Of a DNA stretch of 64,000 bases, positions 35,226-45,535 are shown piece by piece (within the stretch, counting starts at the first letter, position 1; each line of letters opens with the position of its first letter). This stretch comes from Dryomyza anilis (taxonomy: Eukaryota; Arthropoda; Insecta; Diptera; Dryomyzidae). A model generated the notes under the pieces. The model ran no database searches, was not told where the DNA came from, and worked only from the letters and a program-made list of their open reading frames with translations. The stretch is taken from NCBI GenBank assembly GCA_951804985.1, contig OX638131.1:83540638-83604637 (forward strand), given 5' to 3'. The translations under genes and the position numbers were made by a program.

Positions 35226-36394
35226 GCGTGTAAAAAGAAAATATTCTAAACGAATCATCACGAAAAGCAAATTGAACACATGTAAGTAATGTAGTTCATT
35301 GTTCCAGTTGTTAACGAAGTGATGTATTTTTAAAAATATTAAGATGCATCTTTTTCAATTAAAATACAATTTATATTAAAAAATAATGCATTCGATAAGA
35401 ACTTGAATATAATCCTAATATCCGTCTAACATTTTAGCATAGCGCATAGCTTCACCCGTGCAAAGATATTATAAATTCTAAATATGTCGTATTAAAATAG
35501 TGTTAGAATAGTTAAAATATATGGCGTTGTGAAAGCTGTGGATTGTATAGGACGTAACACACCGCAGTGTCAATTGACACTACAATGTGATATATACTGA
35601 AAATGTACATTACTGTAATGGTATAACATTGAATTGATGAAACATTTTATTTTAACTGTGGAAATAACATTAGTTGCATTCAAAATCAACGGATTTAGGA
35701 ATTTATATATTTGCTCAAAGCCACATTCACCAGGAGGTTGTGATATTCATTTGCTTAATGATACCTTATTTTTTTGAAAGTATAAGAAACCAAATAATGT
35801 TTTTGATCGAAGATTAAATTTGACCAATGTTAAAAAGCGCTATGATGAAGCAAAAGAATAGTTATAACATTTATGCGATATGTGCATTAGGAATAATTAA
35901 AATAAGAATTAAGTTACAAAAAGTCAGCTTTTTAAATTAGAAAACCTTAATAAAGTGTGTTAAACAGTACAGAAAATAATAATTAATAGTCACTTTACAA
36001 TATTAGGGAAGCTGATGATAAATAATGTCATTTTTTTTTTAATAATTGTTGTCAGGATTTCAGTATCCTTGATTAAATATTATTTTGATTGAGGTATTCT
36101 TTAAAAGGCTATAGTTTACTTTGAAGTTATTTTGTAGAACGGAGTTTTAAAATATTAATAAAATAGCCACTCTTAAATTTGTTTTACTAAAGTTTTAAAA
36201 AATCCATGGTATACTGTGTTTTTCATCATTAATTTGAATTGTCCTTATTCAAGTGGAACAAAATTTTACTGTATTTTTCTGAATTTTTTAATTAAAGTAA
36301 TCTGCAGACGCGTAACAAAGCAATCTATCGAACTGCATACAACAAATTTTGATGCATTATGAATAAGGCGAGATATGAGCCAAAAGTGTATTTA
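35226..36394. other. AT-rich stretch, no gene seen
   Basis: No coding region, RNA gene or recognised repeat family. Confidence 0.5.
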
Positions 36395-37438
36395 TCTATA
36401 TATATAAAACTCTTGGTCCGTCTGTCAGTCTGTCGGTCTGTCTGTCTGTCTGTCTGTTTGTTCCAGCATCACGTCTAAACCGCTGAACCGATTTAACTGA
36501 AATTTTGCACCAATATACTATGGAGTCCGGAGGGTGTCATAGGCTATATATGGGAGGGATTGGACAAAGGGGCGTGGTACCTCCCATACAACCTAAACTT
36601 TTAAAACGACATAACTCAGCACATACACAATCTAAAAAGATGAAACAAAAAACTAAAATTCACCACACTAAAACTCACCACACTAAAACTCACCACACTA
36701 AAACTCACCACAATAAAACTCACCACGCTAAAACTCACCACACTAAAAATTCACCATACTAAAACTCACCACACCAAAATTCACCACACTAAAAGTCACC
36801 ACACTAAAACTCAACACAATAAAGCTCACCACACTAAAACTCACCACACCAAAAATTCACCACACTAAAACTCACCACACTAAAACTCACCATACTAAAA
36901 ACTCACCATACCGAAATTCACCACACTAAAACTCACCACACTAAAAATTCACTAAACTAAAAATTCAACACACTTAAACTCACCACATTAAAACTAACTA
37001 CACTAAAACTTCTACTGGGAAAAACTCTACGGGGAAGAATTCTACCGGGAAGAGTTCTACCGGGAAGAATTCTACGGTAAAGCGTTCTATGGGGAAGAAT
37101 TTTACGGCGAAGATTTCTACTGGGAAGAATTCTACCGGGAAGAATTCTTCCGGAAAGAATTCTACGGGAAAGCGTTCTATGGGAAAGAATTTTACGGAGA
37201 AGATTTCTACTGGGAAGAATTCTGTGGCGAAATATTCTACTGTCTGAATTGTCTTTGAGAAAAGTTGTTTTGGCGGAGAATTATTATTTGGTTACTACAT
37301 TTATAAAACCAATAAAAACTTCCACAGCGAATCACGGGCCCCTGATATAAATAGTAAAAATATTGTTTATATTAATAAAATCGCTATATCTTTGAATTCA
37401 CAAAATCTTGGCACGAGTCGTGTACGGGTCCAGCTAGT
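36395..37438 (+). mobile_element. Non-autonomous Helitron-like element, copy 4
   Basis: Starts TCTATATATATAAAACTCTT and ends CTAGT (37434-37438) after the GCACGAGTCGTG hairpin (37411-37422); flanked by A at the left and T at the right, as expected for a Helitron. It contains the 15-bp minisatellite (36660-37008) and the 16-bp repeat (37009-37230). The 85-residue HHTKTHHTKTHH-type frame at 36505-36762 is translated repeat. No helicase. Confidence 0.88.
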
Positions 37439-38569
37439 TGTATATATTTTCGATACAAAATGCAATGCAACGGTATGATTAGCGTTTACACATCTTTACT
37501 AAAATATGCGGCGGGTCTTAAGTAATATCGTATTTTTTATTAACATAAATTTAAATCTATAATACACCAAAAATAGATATTTGGATTGAAACAATGCGCA
37601 GTTATAAAAGTTCTGTTAGGGAAACAGAGAGTATTTTCAAATGAAGCAGATTATGTTTTTACAGCAATAGACCACGCTGAGAATGGATTGATTAACAATT
37701 CTGCGGATTTACATTTAAAATGTTGTGTGGAACAAACTGTTGGTACTACCAAAAATCCACAATTTGAAGAAGTTTTACTAAATGATTTTTATCAATCATT
37801 ATCCTTAAGGAATGAGTTGGCTATTTGGGCTGTTCAATCCCAAGTATCCAATTATCATTTAAATAAACTATTAAAAATTTTGCGGCATTTCGGACATTCG
37901 ACACTGCCGCAAGATAGTAGAACGCTCAAAGAATGCACTCAAAAATCTCCAGTTGAGGAAATGGAAAGTGGAACTTATGTACACTATGGTCATCGCAAGA
38001 GATTGGAAACGGTTTTGGTGAGGGATAATATAACAACAAATCCAATTGAAATAGATTTCAATATTGATGGCCTCCCAATATCCAAAAGTTCCCAAAGCCA
38101 GTTATGGCCAATACTTGCAAGCGTGGTTGGAACAGCTTCAGGTTTTTTGGTTGACACGTATGCAGGAAACACCAAAATTAAAAACGCTAATATTCTTTTG
38201 TCTAAAGTCGTGGAAGAAATCATCGATTTGGAACAGTTTGGAATTGTAATAAAAAATGTAAATTTTACTGTATCCTGCAGATGTTTTACCTGTGACGCCC
38301 CAGTCAAATCATTTATTGCGGGACGAAAAAATCATAATGCTTACAGTTCCTGTTTTAAATGTGAACAGAGAGGAGAAATGTTTGAAAGAACGTTATTCTT
38401 CTTTTCCATTGCGAAATAGAGTTGAAGTCGAACATCACAATTATTTAGAGCAAATGGAAATCGAAAAACTACACATGAACATGGTGCGAGATCTACCTGC
38501 CGACTACATGCATGTAGTATGTTTAGGTAGTTAACCCAATTCTGTGGGCAAGACCTGGTGGCAGCAAAA

Positions 38570-39193
38570 GTGAGCTATGAAAGCGATAGTGGATGAAAAC
38601 ATCTGATTGTCGCCTCAGGCTACTTCCCCTATGACTCACTACTGCCTCCTCCGCCAAAGGCAATTGTTGAGCTCATAGAGTACTGTGATCTTAAGGAGAC
38701 CGGCCTTATTCTTTGCTGTGACGCTAATGCTCAACACACTGTGTGGGGCAGCAGTAAATGCAACTCGCGAGGTACCAGACTCCTTGACTTCATCATGACC
38801 TCCAATCTGAACATTCACAACACTGGTAATAAACCCACTTTTGTGACTCCTAGAAGACAGGAAGTGATTGACCTTACTTTGTCTAACTGTAGACTGAGAG
38901 AGTCAATCTTTAACTGGAAGATTCTTAAAGAAGATTCTTTATCGGACCACAGGTATATCGAGTTTCATACTGACCGAGAGGTGTTACCCTCTATGACGGT
39001 AAGAAACCCTAGAAAAACGAACTGGGCACGCTTCAGACATGAACTTGAGAATTCCCTCAATATTCCTGTCAGAATTCGTACCAAAGAAAGTATTGAGACG
39101 TCCGTTCAAGTTATGAACGATGTCATAAATTCTAGTTTTGTACGAACATGTCCGGTACGAAAAACGTTATCTAGACCTCCCGTTCCTTGGTGA
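38570..39193 (+). pseudogene. LINE endonuclease C-terminus (LOA type)
   Basis: The frame from about 38570, with a stop at 38594, reads LIVASGYFPYDS and then LILCCDANAQHTVWGS, the N/D-containing nuclease core block, followed by NSRGTRLLDFI, NKPTFVTPRRQEVIDLTLSN and SLSDHRYIEF (the catalytic SDH). The N-terminal third is absent through 5' truncation. The frame ends at 39193 after RTCPVRKTLSRPPVPW; coding continues in another frame overlapping from 39138. Confidence 0.8.
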
Positions 39194-40976
39194 AACGCTT
39201 GTCTTGAAACCTTGCGCAAGGATTCCAAGAAAGCTTCTAAATAGGGTCCTAAGGAGCAACATAGACTCTGACTGGTTTCTTTATCGAGCTAAGCAGAAAG
39301 AGTGTAAGAAACGATTTCGTAAATCGAAAAGTGTTTCCTATAAAGACTTCTGCAGTAGCATCGAATCCTGCAGTGAGACTAGCAGATTGGTCAAGTTTCT
39401 TAAAAGAGACCGAACTGCTCGACTGGACTCACTGCGGAGACCTGATGGCTGGTATACTGAGTCTAAGACAGAGACACTCAGTGTCCTAGTTGAGACTCAC
39501 TTTCCGGGAAATCAAATCCACATGGGGCCACTTTGTAATCCCAGCACTGGGGACTGCAATAACAACTCTAATGTGACAAAACATGACTGGCAGGTTGCCA
39601 GATTGGTTGTGTACGTTGAAGCCATTCAATACGCAGTGGCCTCTTTTGATGGCTTCAAGTCACCTGGACCGGATGGCATCTACCCAGTCATGCTACAGGA
39701 AGGTATAACCCAATTGCTACCATGCCTAAAGAAGATCTTTAGAGCAAGTCTCGCATGGGCATACATTCCGACATCCTGGCGTTTAGTTAAAGTAGCCTTC
39801 ATTCCTAAAGTTGGAAGAGAAGACTATTCAACTAGTCTTGCCAAGATTCAGAGAACCGTGTGTCTGGGTGTTACGGGTGCCTTTCCCACTACACCTGGTC
39901 CAGCACTGAATGCAATCTTAAACATACCACCACTTGACATCTTCATCAGAGGCGAAGCCTTGAAAGGCTGCTGGAGACTAAAACGAGGTGGTTTCTGGTT
40001 TAATGTTCCCTGGAATATCTCTGACATTGCACTTGACACTCCATTAGACACCTGTCTACTGGAGATGCCCTCTGATGCAATGATAACAGAAATATTATCA
40101 AGACGAAATTTTGAGGTCTGCCAACCTGACATTCAAGACTGGCTAACGCCTGACTGTGAGCCAGGTAGAGGGTCACACCGCATTTTCACAGACGGCTCCA
40201 GAACCGATCAGGGATCTGGTGCTGGAGTGTTTGTGGAACCGGATGACCGCAGACTTCACTTCGCCTTAGGCGACAATGCCTCGGTATTTCAAGCCGAAGT
40301 CTATGCTATACTTATGGCTATGGACTACTTTGCGGATAATAGATGGCAGAACAGGGCTATATCAGTTTGCAGCGATAGTCAGGCTGCTCTTATGGCTTTG
40401 AACAACCAGGTCATCACATCCAAAATTGTACGTCAATGCAGATCACGTCTCAATTGTGTTGGTAAATACAATACACTGAAACTGATTTGGGTGCCGGGCC
40501 ATAAAGGAGTTTCGGGCAATGAAACATCTGACGAACTAGCACGTGCTGGATCTGAGGATAATCCATTTGGACCAGAACCTGTGCTTGGACTACCAGCATC
40601 TACGGAAAAATTCGTCATCAGCTCTTGGGTCGCCTCCGCACACAAGAGCAGATGGCTGAATGAGACGAAATGCAGATTCTCCAAGCTCATGACACCGACG
40701 ATAACCAAAAGATCGGCCTCGTTTCTTCTTTCCTTAAGTAGAAAGGAGTGCAGAAAACTGACGGGACTTCTAACGGGACACAACGCATGTGAAAAACACA
40801 TGAACGCAATCGGCCTGGCCGAAAGCGCCTTATGTTCTGCCTGCTACGAAGAAACTGGCACCACAGAGCACCATCTCTGTGATTGTCCAGCATTTTCTAG
40901 AATTAGAAGGCAGATCTTTGGGACAGACGTGATGAGAGAGGATCAGCTTAACTCTCTATCACACAATAGCCAATAA
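39138..40976 (+). CDS. LINE RT remnant fused to intact-looking RNase H
   Basis: A 612-residue open frame, though its first part up to about residue 20 is in shadow of the endonuclease frame. Residues 20-235 are the linker and RT fingers: FDGFKSPGPDGIYPVML, then SWRLVKVAFIPKVGRED. Directly after DYSTSLA the sequence jumps to KIQRTVCLGVTGAFPTTPGP, which belongs after the palm and thumb. All of the catalytic core, including the expected YADD box, is therefore missing without breaking the frame. Residues 345-475 form an RNase H domain with FTDGSRTDQGSGAGVF (first Asp), FQAEVYAILMA (Glu), SVCSDSQAAL (Asp) and WVPGHKGVSGNETSDELAR (His and last Asp). The C-terminus has a CCHC-like CSACYEETGTTEHHLCDC. 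An RNase H after RT is known in the LOA, I and R1 groups; LOA is the best guess. It cannot retrotranspose itself. Confidence 0.75.
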   Translation: MYEHVRYEKRYLDLPFLGETLVLKPCARIPRKLLNRVLRSNIDSDWFLYRAKQKECKKRFRKSKSVSYKDFCSSIESCSETSRLVKFLKRDRTARLDSLRRPDGWYTESKTETLSVLVETHFPGNQIHMGPLCNPSTGDCNNNSNVTKHDWQVARLVVYVEAIQYAVASFDGFKSPGPDGIYPVMLQEGITQLLPCLKKIFRASLAWAYIPTSWRLVKVAFIPKVGREDYSTSLAKIQRTVCLGVTGAFPTTPGPALNAILNIPPLDIFIRGEALKGCWRLKRGGFWFNVPWNISDIALDTPLDTCLLEMPSDAMITEILSRRNFEVCQPDIQDWLTPDCEPGRGSHRIFTDGSRTDQGSGAGVFVEPDDRRLHFALGDNASVFQAEVYAILMAMDYFADNRWQNRAISVCSDSQAALMALNNQVITSKIVRQCRSRLNCVGKYNTLKLIWVPGHKGVSGNETSDELARAGSEDNPFGPEPVLGLPASTEKFVISSWVASAHKSRWLNETKCRFSKLMTPTITKRSASFLLSLSRKECRKLTGLLTGHNACEKHMNAIGLAESALCSACYEETGTTEHHLCDCPAFSRIRRQIFGTDVMREDQLNSLSHNSQ

Positions 40977-42012
40977 TGATTCTAATCAATAATGAATCTA
41001 AGAAGTATCATTAAAAACCAGGGAACTGGGTCACAGCACAATGGATATAACCCTGTCTGAGTGCTGTGGCTCTATTTTTTATCCCACATTAAAAAAAAAA
41101 AAATGTTTAGGTGTAAAGAAAAAATTGATGATGGCCTGGTTTCGATCACCGAAATCAGAAAAATATCACGTCCCACGTGAAAAAGTTGTATATATTGAGA
41201 GCGAAATACAATTGAATGTAGAACAGTGTCCAAGAGAATTTTGTCGAAGAATACGAACTTTAAAAGAAATAGAAAGGTGGAAGGCAACCGAGTTCCGACA
41301 ATTTCTCTTATATACATCTGAATATTATAACCATTTTTTAAAATTAAGTATGGCAATGAGAATTCTGCTAAATCCAACAGACGCTTTATCAAACAACGAA
41401 TGCGCGTCAAAATTACTGCGCAGTTTCGTAAAGGATGTCCGAATTTTGTATTCTCAGCGGCTCTTAACCTACAATTTCCACGCGCTTACTCGTCTTGCAG
41501 ATGATGCATTGCAATTTGGAGGGTTAGAGACAATAAGTGCTTTTAAGTTTGAAAACTTTTTGGGAAAAATAAAAAGACTAGTAAAACATGGTTGCTGCGC
41601 AGGTTCACAACAGAATCAAAGAAATTAATAAATTCCAAAATTCCAGTGTGGATCGCCTTTCTGAATTTAGGAAGTATAAGGAACATTCCAACGAATGGGC
41701 ATTTTCCAATAATTTAATTTTTTCAGTGCATTCACCGAATAATTTTTATTCTGTAATGGACAAAAATTTTAAAATTGTATCAGTTTTTAAGAATGCACAC
41801 TGTACTATTCTTTCTGGTTTTGAAATATTAAATTTAAATAAATTATTTGTGTTCCCCATACCATCTGACAAACTGGGAATTTATTACTGTGAAGATATTC
41901 AACTGTCTAAATTTTCCATCCAACATGATATCAGGAAAATAACATCAAAAATAATAAATTTTTCAAAATCATTCATTCCATTAATTCACGACAACATCCA
42001 AACAAATTAAAA

Positions 42013-42820
42013 ATGTCGAAGAAGTTGCAAGAGTCTCAGAATTTGTTTGCCCAATGCGAGGACGGCAGTAAGTTTTGCATTTAAAAATTTGCAGCATTTT
42101 AAAATTGTGAAACATTTTTAATTATGAGTTTTTCAGCAGCTCCAATGGAATTTTCATACACCAGTTTTCTACAAGGAAATCTGCAAGATGAATCTGCAAA
42201 AAAAACATCGTTAGTAAGGTTGCACATGGAATTCTATGACAAATGCGAGAGGTGACCTGGTATACAAAAAAAAAAAATAATTGCTTTTCTTTTTCTTTTA
42301 GAAGTCGAAAATTCTATCAACGCACAGTTCACCAATGCCAGGTTGGAGAAAAATGCTTTGGACTGCAGTCATGGTAAATTTAAAGTTTTATAATCATATT
42401 ACCATTTATATAACACAATTATTTGATAGAATCTACATATTACTTGGATACGACAGACGATAATACTGAGGAGACATGAATTCAACTATTAGAAAAAAAA
42501 TGTAAGATTATTTTCGCCGTTATGTATGTCCCTTGATACTTAATTTTTAATTTCAGGTTCAACATGCAAAGTCAACATTTTGGAGGAACTCAAAATATTC
42601 AAAACCGAAATAATGGAACAAAACAAGAAAATGCACGATGAGTGCATGCAGGCTATTAAAGAATGCCACATAAAATTAGTAGACATGAGACATGAACTGA
42701 GAACTCTTCGGCAAAATAAAAAATTTGAGAAAATTTCACCGGAATCACCTTTTTGCAGTCTGGATACCTTTTTGGCTTTTGACGAAAGTCTTAAGGAGGA
42801 TGCGCAAAAACGAAAAACCT
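42013..42820 (+). pseudogene. DUF4806-like gene, five small exons, truncated
   Basis: Begins ATGTCGAAGAAGTTGCAAGA three bases after the transposase stop. Exons are inferred from splice signals: 42013-42067 (donor GTAAGT), 42137-42250 (donor GTGACC), 42302-42373 (donor GTAAAT), 42430 to about 42500 and 42557-42820 (donor GTAAGT). Acceptors TTTTTCAG, CTTTTAG, TTTGATAG and ATTTCAG precede them. Introns are only about 50-70 bp. The last exon encodes a coiled-coil-like LEELKIFKTEIMEQNKKMHD and then SLDTFLAFDESLKEDAQKRK, which resembles the start of DUF4806, a domain often found beside TNP2-like transposases in insects. No continuation after 42820 was found. The exon around 42430 has an in-frame TGA at 42477, so the gene may be dead or the exon model wrong. 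Confidence 0.5.
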
Positions 42821-42889
42821 TAGTAAGTATATGCAATAAATTAAAAGAAATACGATTTATTTTTATCAATTTTAACCTTGCCCAAAAGG

Positions 42890-42917
42890 CATGCTATAGG
42901 TTTAACCGTATAGCATG
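42890..42917. repeat. Short hairpin CATGCTATA/TATAGCATG
   Basis: Nine-base perfect inverted arms (42890-42898, 42909-42917) around a 10-base loop, just after the truncated DUF4806-like exon. It may mark the edge of the ancient element, but no partner was found at 37.5 kb. Confidence 0.4.
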
Positions 42918-42920
42918 TAT

Positions 42921-43414
42921 ATAATTTTTACCACTTACAAATCGAAAATCCAGCGTATTCAGCTTTTTCATCTTGTGCTGTTTTGCTAAATATACCCGTC
43001 AACACTCGTTGTAGTTGGCGATCACCGTATTTTATGGTATGCGTGTTATCATGTGCCGTGTCTGCATTACAATTTTTGTGCACAGATGCATCAGTTGTCC
43101 GAGTTGCTCCAGTTGCAGCTAGTCTCGAATTCCTCATAATCGAAGTCCACCGTCTGTAAGTGGCGATGTTTTTGTCCGAGCTATGGTTTAATCTATTTTG
43201 AATTGTTTATAAACTACTTTTCACATTTTTAGAGAATTTTCTATAATTTTTTACACTTCTGATGCGAATTTTTATTTTTGATCACAAAAAGTATTAGATT
43301 GAGTTGTCTTGAAAAGAAATTCAAATTGAAAAATTATGACATTGTTGGGTGTGATCAACAAATGTCAAAATAAATTCGGTACATATCTAGTAGAGTTGAC
43401 ATGTTTACATTTTT
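42921..43414. other. Spacer, no gene seen
   Basis: A short minus-strand frame at 42928-43137 has no recognised motif. Confidence 0.45.
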
Positions 43415-45008
43415 ATTACTTACTTACTTAAATGGCCCTTACAACCGTGGGTCAGTTTTGGCCGCTGAGATGATGCCGCGCCAGTCGGATCTGCTTTGCG
43501 CGCGCTGACGCCAGTTAGAAATACCAAGCGTTGCCAGGTTGTCCTCAACTTGGTCTTTCCAACGCAGATTTGGACGCCCTCTTCTACGCTGTCCACCTTC
43601 GAGTTTCGATTCAAGCACCTTCTTGGCTGGAGTGTTTTCATCCATTCTTTCGACATGACCTAGCCAGCGAAGCCGCTGGATCTTGATGCGCTTGACTATG
43701 TCAATGTCGTCGAATAACTCATACAGCTCGTGGTTCATCCTGATTCGATAGGGCCAAAGATTTTACGGAGAATCTTTCTCTCGAACGCTCCCAGTACTCT
43801 CTCATCGGCGGAGGCCAGCGTCCATGTTTCTGCACCATAAAGTAGGACGGGCATGATGAGTGACTTGTAGAGCGTTATTTTTGTCCGGCGAGAGAGGGCT
43901 CTGCTTCTCAATTGCCTACTGAGCCCAAAGTAGCACCTGTTGGCAAGAGTTATTCTCCGTTTAATCTCCAGGCTGACGTCGTTGTTGCTGTTTACGCTGG
44001 ATCCCAGATAGACGAAGTCCTTCACAATGTCGAACTTGTGGGTGTCAAAATCAGCTTTTTGTCCAAGACGCACGGACTCTTTTTTGCTTGTTGACACAAG
44101 GAACTTCGTCTTGTCCTCGTTCACCGCTAGACCCATTCGACGCGACTCTTTCTCCAATCTCGAGAATGCTGCGCTGACTGCTTGTGTGCTCCTGCCAATG
44201 ATATCAATATCGTAGGCATATGCGAGCAGCATGACACTTTTGTTGAGGATAGTGCCGCTTTGACGGAGTTCGGCAGCTCGAACTATTTTCTCCATCAATA
44301 AGTTAAAAAAGTCGCACGATAGGGAGTCACCCTGTCTGAAACCTCGTTTGGTATAAAATGGCTCGGAGAGGTCTTTTCCTATTCTCACTGAGCAACGTGT
44401 GTTGCTCAGGGTCATCCTGCAAAGCCTTATAAGTTTCGCAGTATACCGAACTCAGACATTGCGGCGTAGAATCGTTCCCTTATCGGAGTGTCGAAGGCAG
44501 CTTTATAGTCGACTAATAGGTGGTAGGTGTCGATCTGTTTTTCTAGGGTCTTTTCCTGGATTAGGCGCAATGTGAAAATCTGGTCTATGGTGGACTTTCC
44601 AGGTCTGAAGCCGCACTGATAAGGTCCAATCAGTCTGTTGACGATGGGCTTCAGTCTTTCACATAATACGCTCGATAGAACCTTGTATGCGATATTGAGT
44701 AGGCTGATCCCACGGTAGTTGGCGCAGATAGTGGGATCCCCTTTCTTAAGGATTGGGCAGAGTACACTGAGGTTCCAGTCACTTGGCATGCTTCCATCCG
44801 AACATATTCTGCTTACGAGCTCGTGCATGCTCTCTATTAGCTCTTCGCCTCCGGTCTTAAACAATTCAGCAGGCAGGCCATCAGCACCTGCGGCTTTGTT
44901 GTTTTTCAGCCGAGCAATGGCTGTTCTGACCTCGTCATGGTCGGGTGGCGGAATCTCAACGTCGTCATCAAGTACTGGGGTTGCCGGGTTTGCTTCTCTA
45001 TCGGTTTA
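43415..45008 (-). pseudogene. RTE-like LINE, reverse transcriptase half
   Basis: The minus-strand coding order is IPPPDHDEVRTAI, an AAGADGLPAELFKTGGEEL fingers block, CPILKKGDPTICANYRGISL, GFRPGKSTIDQIFTLR, HLLVDYKAAFDT (motif A Asp), then after a small frameshift near 44425 CRMTLSNTRCSVRI, GFRQGDSLSCDFFNLL and AYAYDIDIIG. The last is the catalytic YADD box with the first Asp changed to Tyr, so the polymerase would be inactive. VNEDKTKFLVST, VKDFVYLGSSV and PVLLYGAETWTLA follow. A second frameshift near 43738 leads to IKIQRLRWLGHVERM and the C-terminal GRPNLRWKDQVEDNLA. The 3' end carries a TTACTTACTTACTT microsatellite (43421-43434, AAGT-type on the coding strand), typical of RTE tails. The endonuclease is missing through 5' truncation at 45008. 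It is close to the element at 46.9-49.7 kb. Confidence 0.85.
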
Positions 45009-45049
45009 AAATTTTTTCTGGTATATTTCTATAATTCCACTAAAAATAA

Positions 45050-45450
45050 CTCATATTTATAATGTACTATTACAGATGTTTTTATGAATAAGTACATGGC
45101 CGCCGATTTATTAAAGACATGCGTAACAAAATTCAGATAGCGTACTGTATACGGTACGTAGTTTTATGAATAAAACTGAGTCCACTCAATTTTCATTTAT
45201 ACATACGGAACGTATACGTCTCTGAAACGCAACGTAGACTACGGGGCTCACTCCGTTTTATTTTGAAAATACGGTACGATTACGGTACGTAGATACTGTA
45301 TGAAAAACGGTTTCGAACACCGTTTTCGATGTCACGTTTCATCCGTTCTCTGTACCGTAATCGGCTCCGTAATACGGCACGTATACGGAATCTGATTCCG
45401 TATTTGCTGTACTGTTAACGGTACGTGTACGGAACGATTTGTTTCTTGGG
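45050..45450 (-). repeat. CCGTA/TACGG-rich element, second copy
   Basis: Contains dozens of TACGGTACG, CCGTATACGG and GTACCGTAA motifs and ends TGTTTCTTGGG (45440-45450), the inverted form of the CCCAAGAAACA start at 34.9 kb. The left border near 45050-45130 is unclear. Not coding. Confidence 0.5.
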
Positions 45451-45504
45451 TATGTTTTTAAAGTGAATTAGTATGATTCAAAATGTAATGTGAGATGATA
45501 GATA

Positions 45505-45535
45505 ATATCGTCGTTGTAGAACGAAAAGTCACCAA
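45505..45535 (+). repeat. Single terminal repeat of a small MITE
   Basis: ATCGTCGTTGTAGAACGAAA followed by AGTCACCAAA matches the left terminal repeat of the MITE at 55.9 kb (TCGTCATTGTAGAACGAAAA). No right end was found nearby. Confidence 0.55.

Larger units (their letters stand above)
38529..41102 (+). mobile_element. 5'-truncated LOA/I-group LINE with 10-bp target duplication
   Basis: ATGTTTAGGT at 38519-38528 is repeated exactly at 41103-41112 and the right junction has a poly-A of about a dozen bases, so this is a target-primed insertion. The 5' end is truncated inside the endonuclease. It carries an endonuclease C-terminus, an RT with an internal deletion, and an RNase H domain (separate entries). 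The 3' untranslated region is 40977 to about 41089. Confidence 0.88.
37586..42010 (+). pseudogene. TNP2/CACTA-like transposase gene, split by a LINE
   Basis: Two coding blocks, 37586-38528 and 41103-42010, read as one protein once the LINE between them is ignored. Block 1 has RNELAIWAVQSQVSNYHLN, LPQDSRTL, a FNIDGLPISKSSQSQLWPIL motif, CRCFTCDAPVKSFIAG and a HNAYSSCFKCEQRGE zinc-knuckle-like segment. After a frameshift near 38375 it continues KERYSSFPLRN...DYMHVVCLG. Block 2 continues VKKKLMMAW..., RWKATEFRQFLLY, LTYNFHALTRLADDALQFG and SAFKFENFLGKIKRLV; a second frameshift near 41590 leads into a NRIKEINKF region ending at 42010. This order fits the TNP2-related (CACTA/EnSpm-type) transposases common in insects; the family name is from memory of the motifs. 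Two frameshifts and the insertion make it inactive. Confidence 0.7.

Noticed and set aside
36505..36762. Histidine/threonine-rich open frame
   Set aside because: Translation of the same minisatellite in Helitron copy 4.
40433..40801. 122-residue minus-strand frame
   Set aside because: Antisense shadow of the RNase H domain of the LINE.
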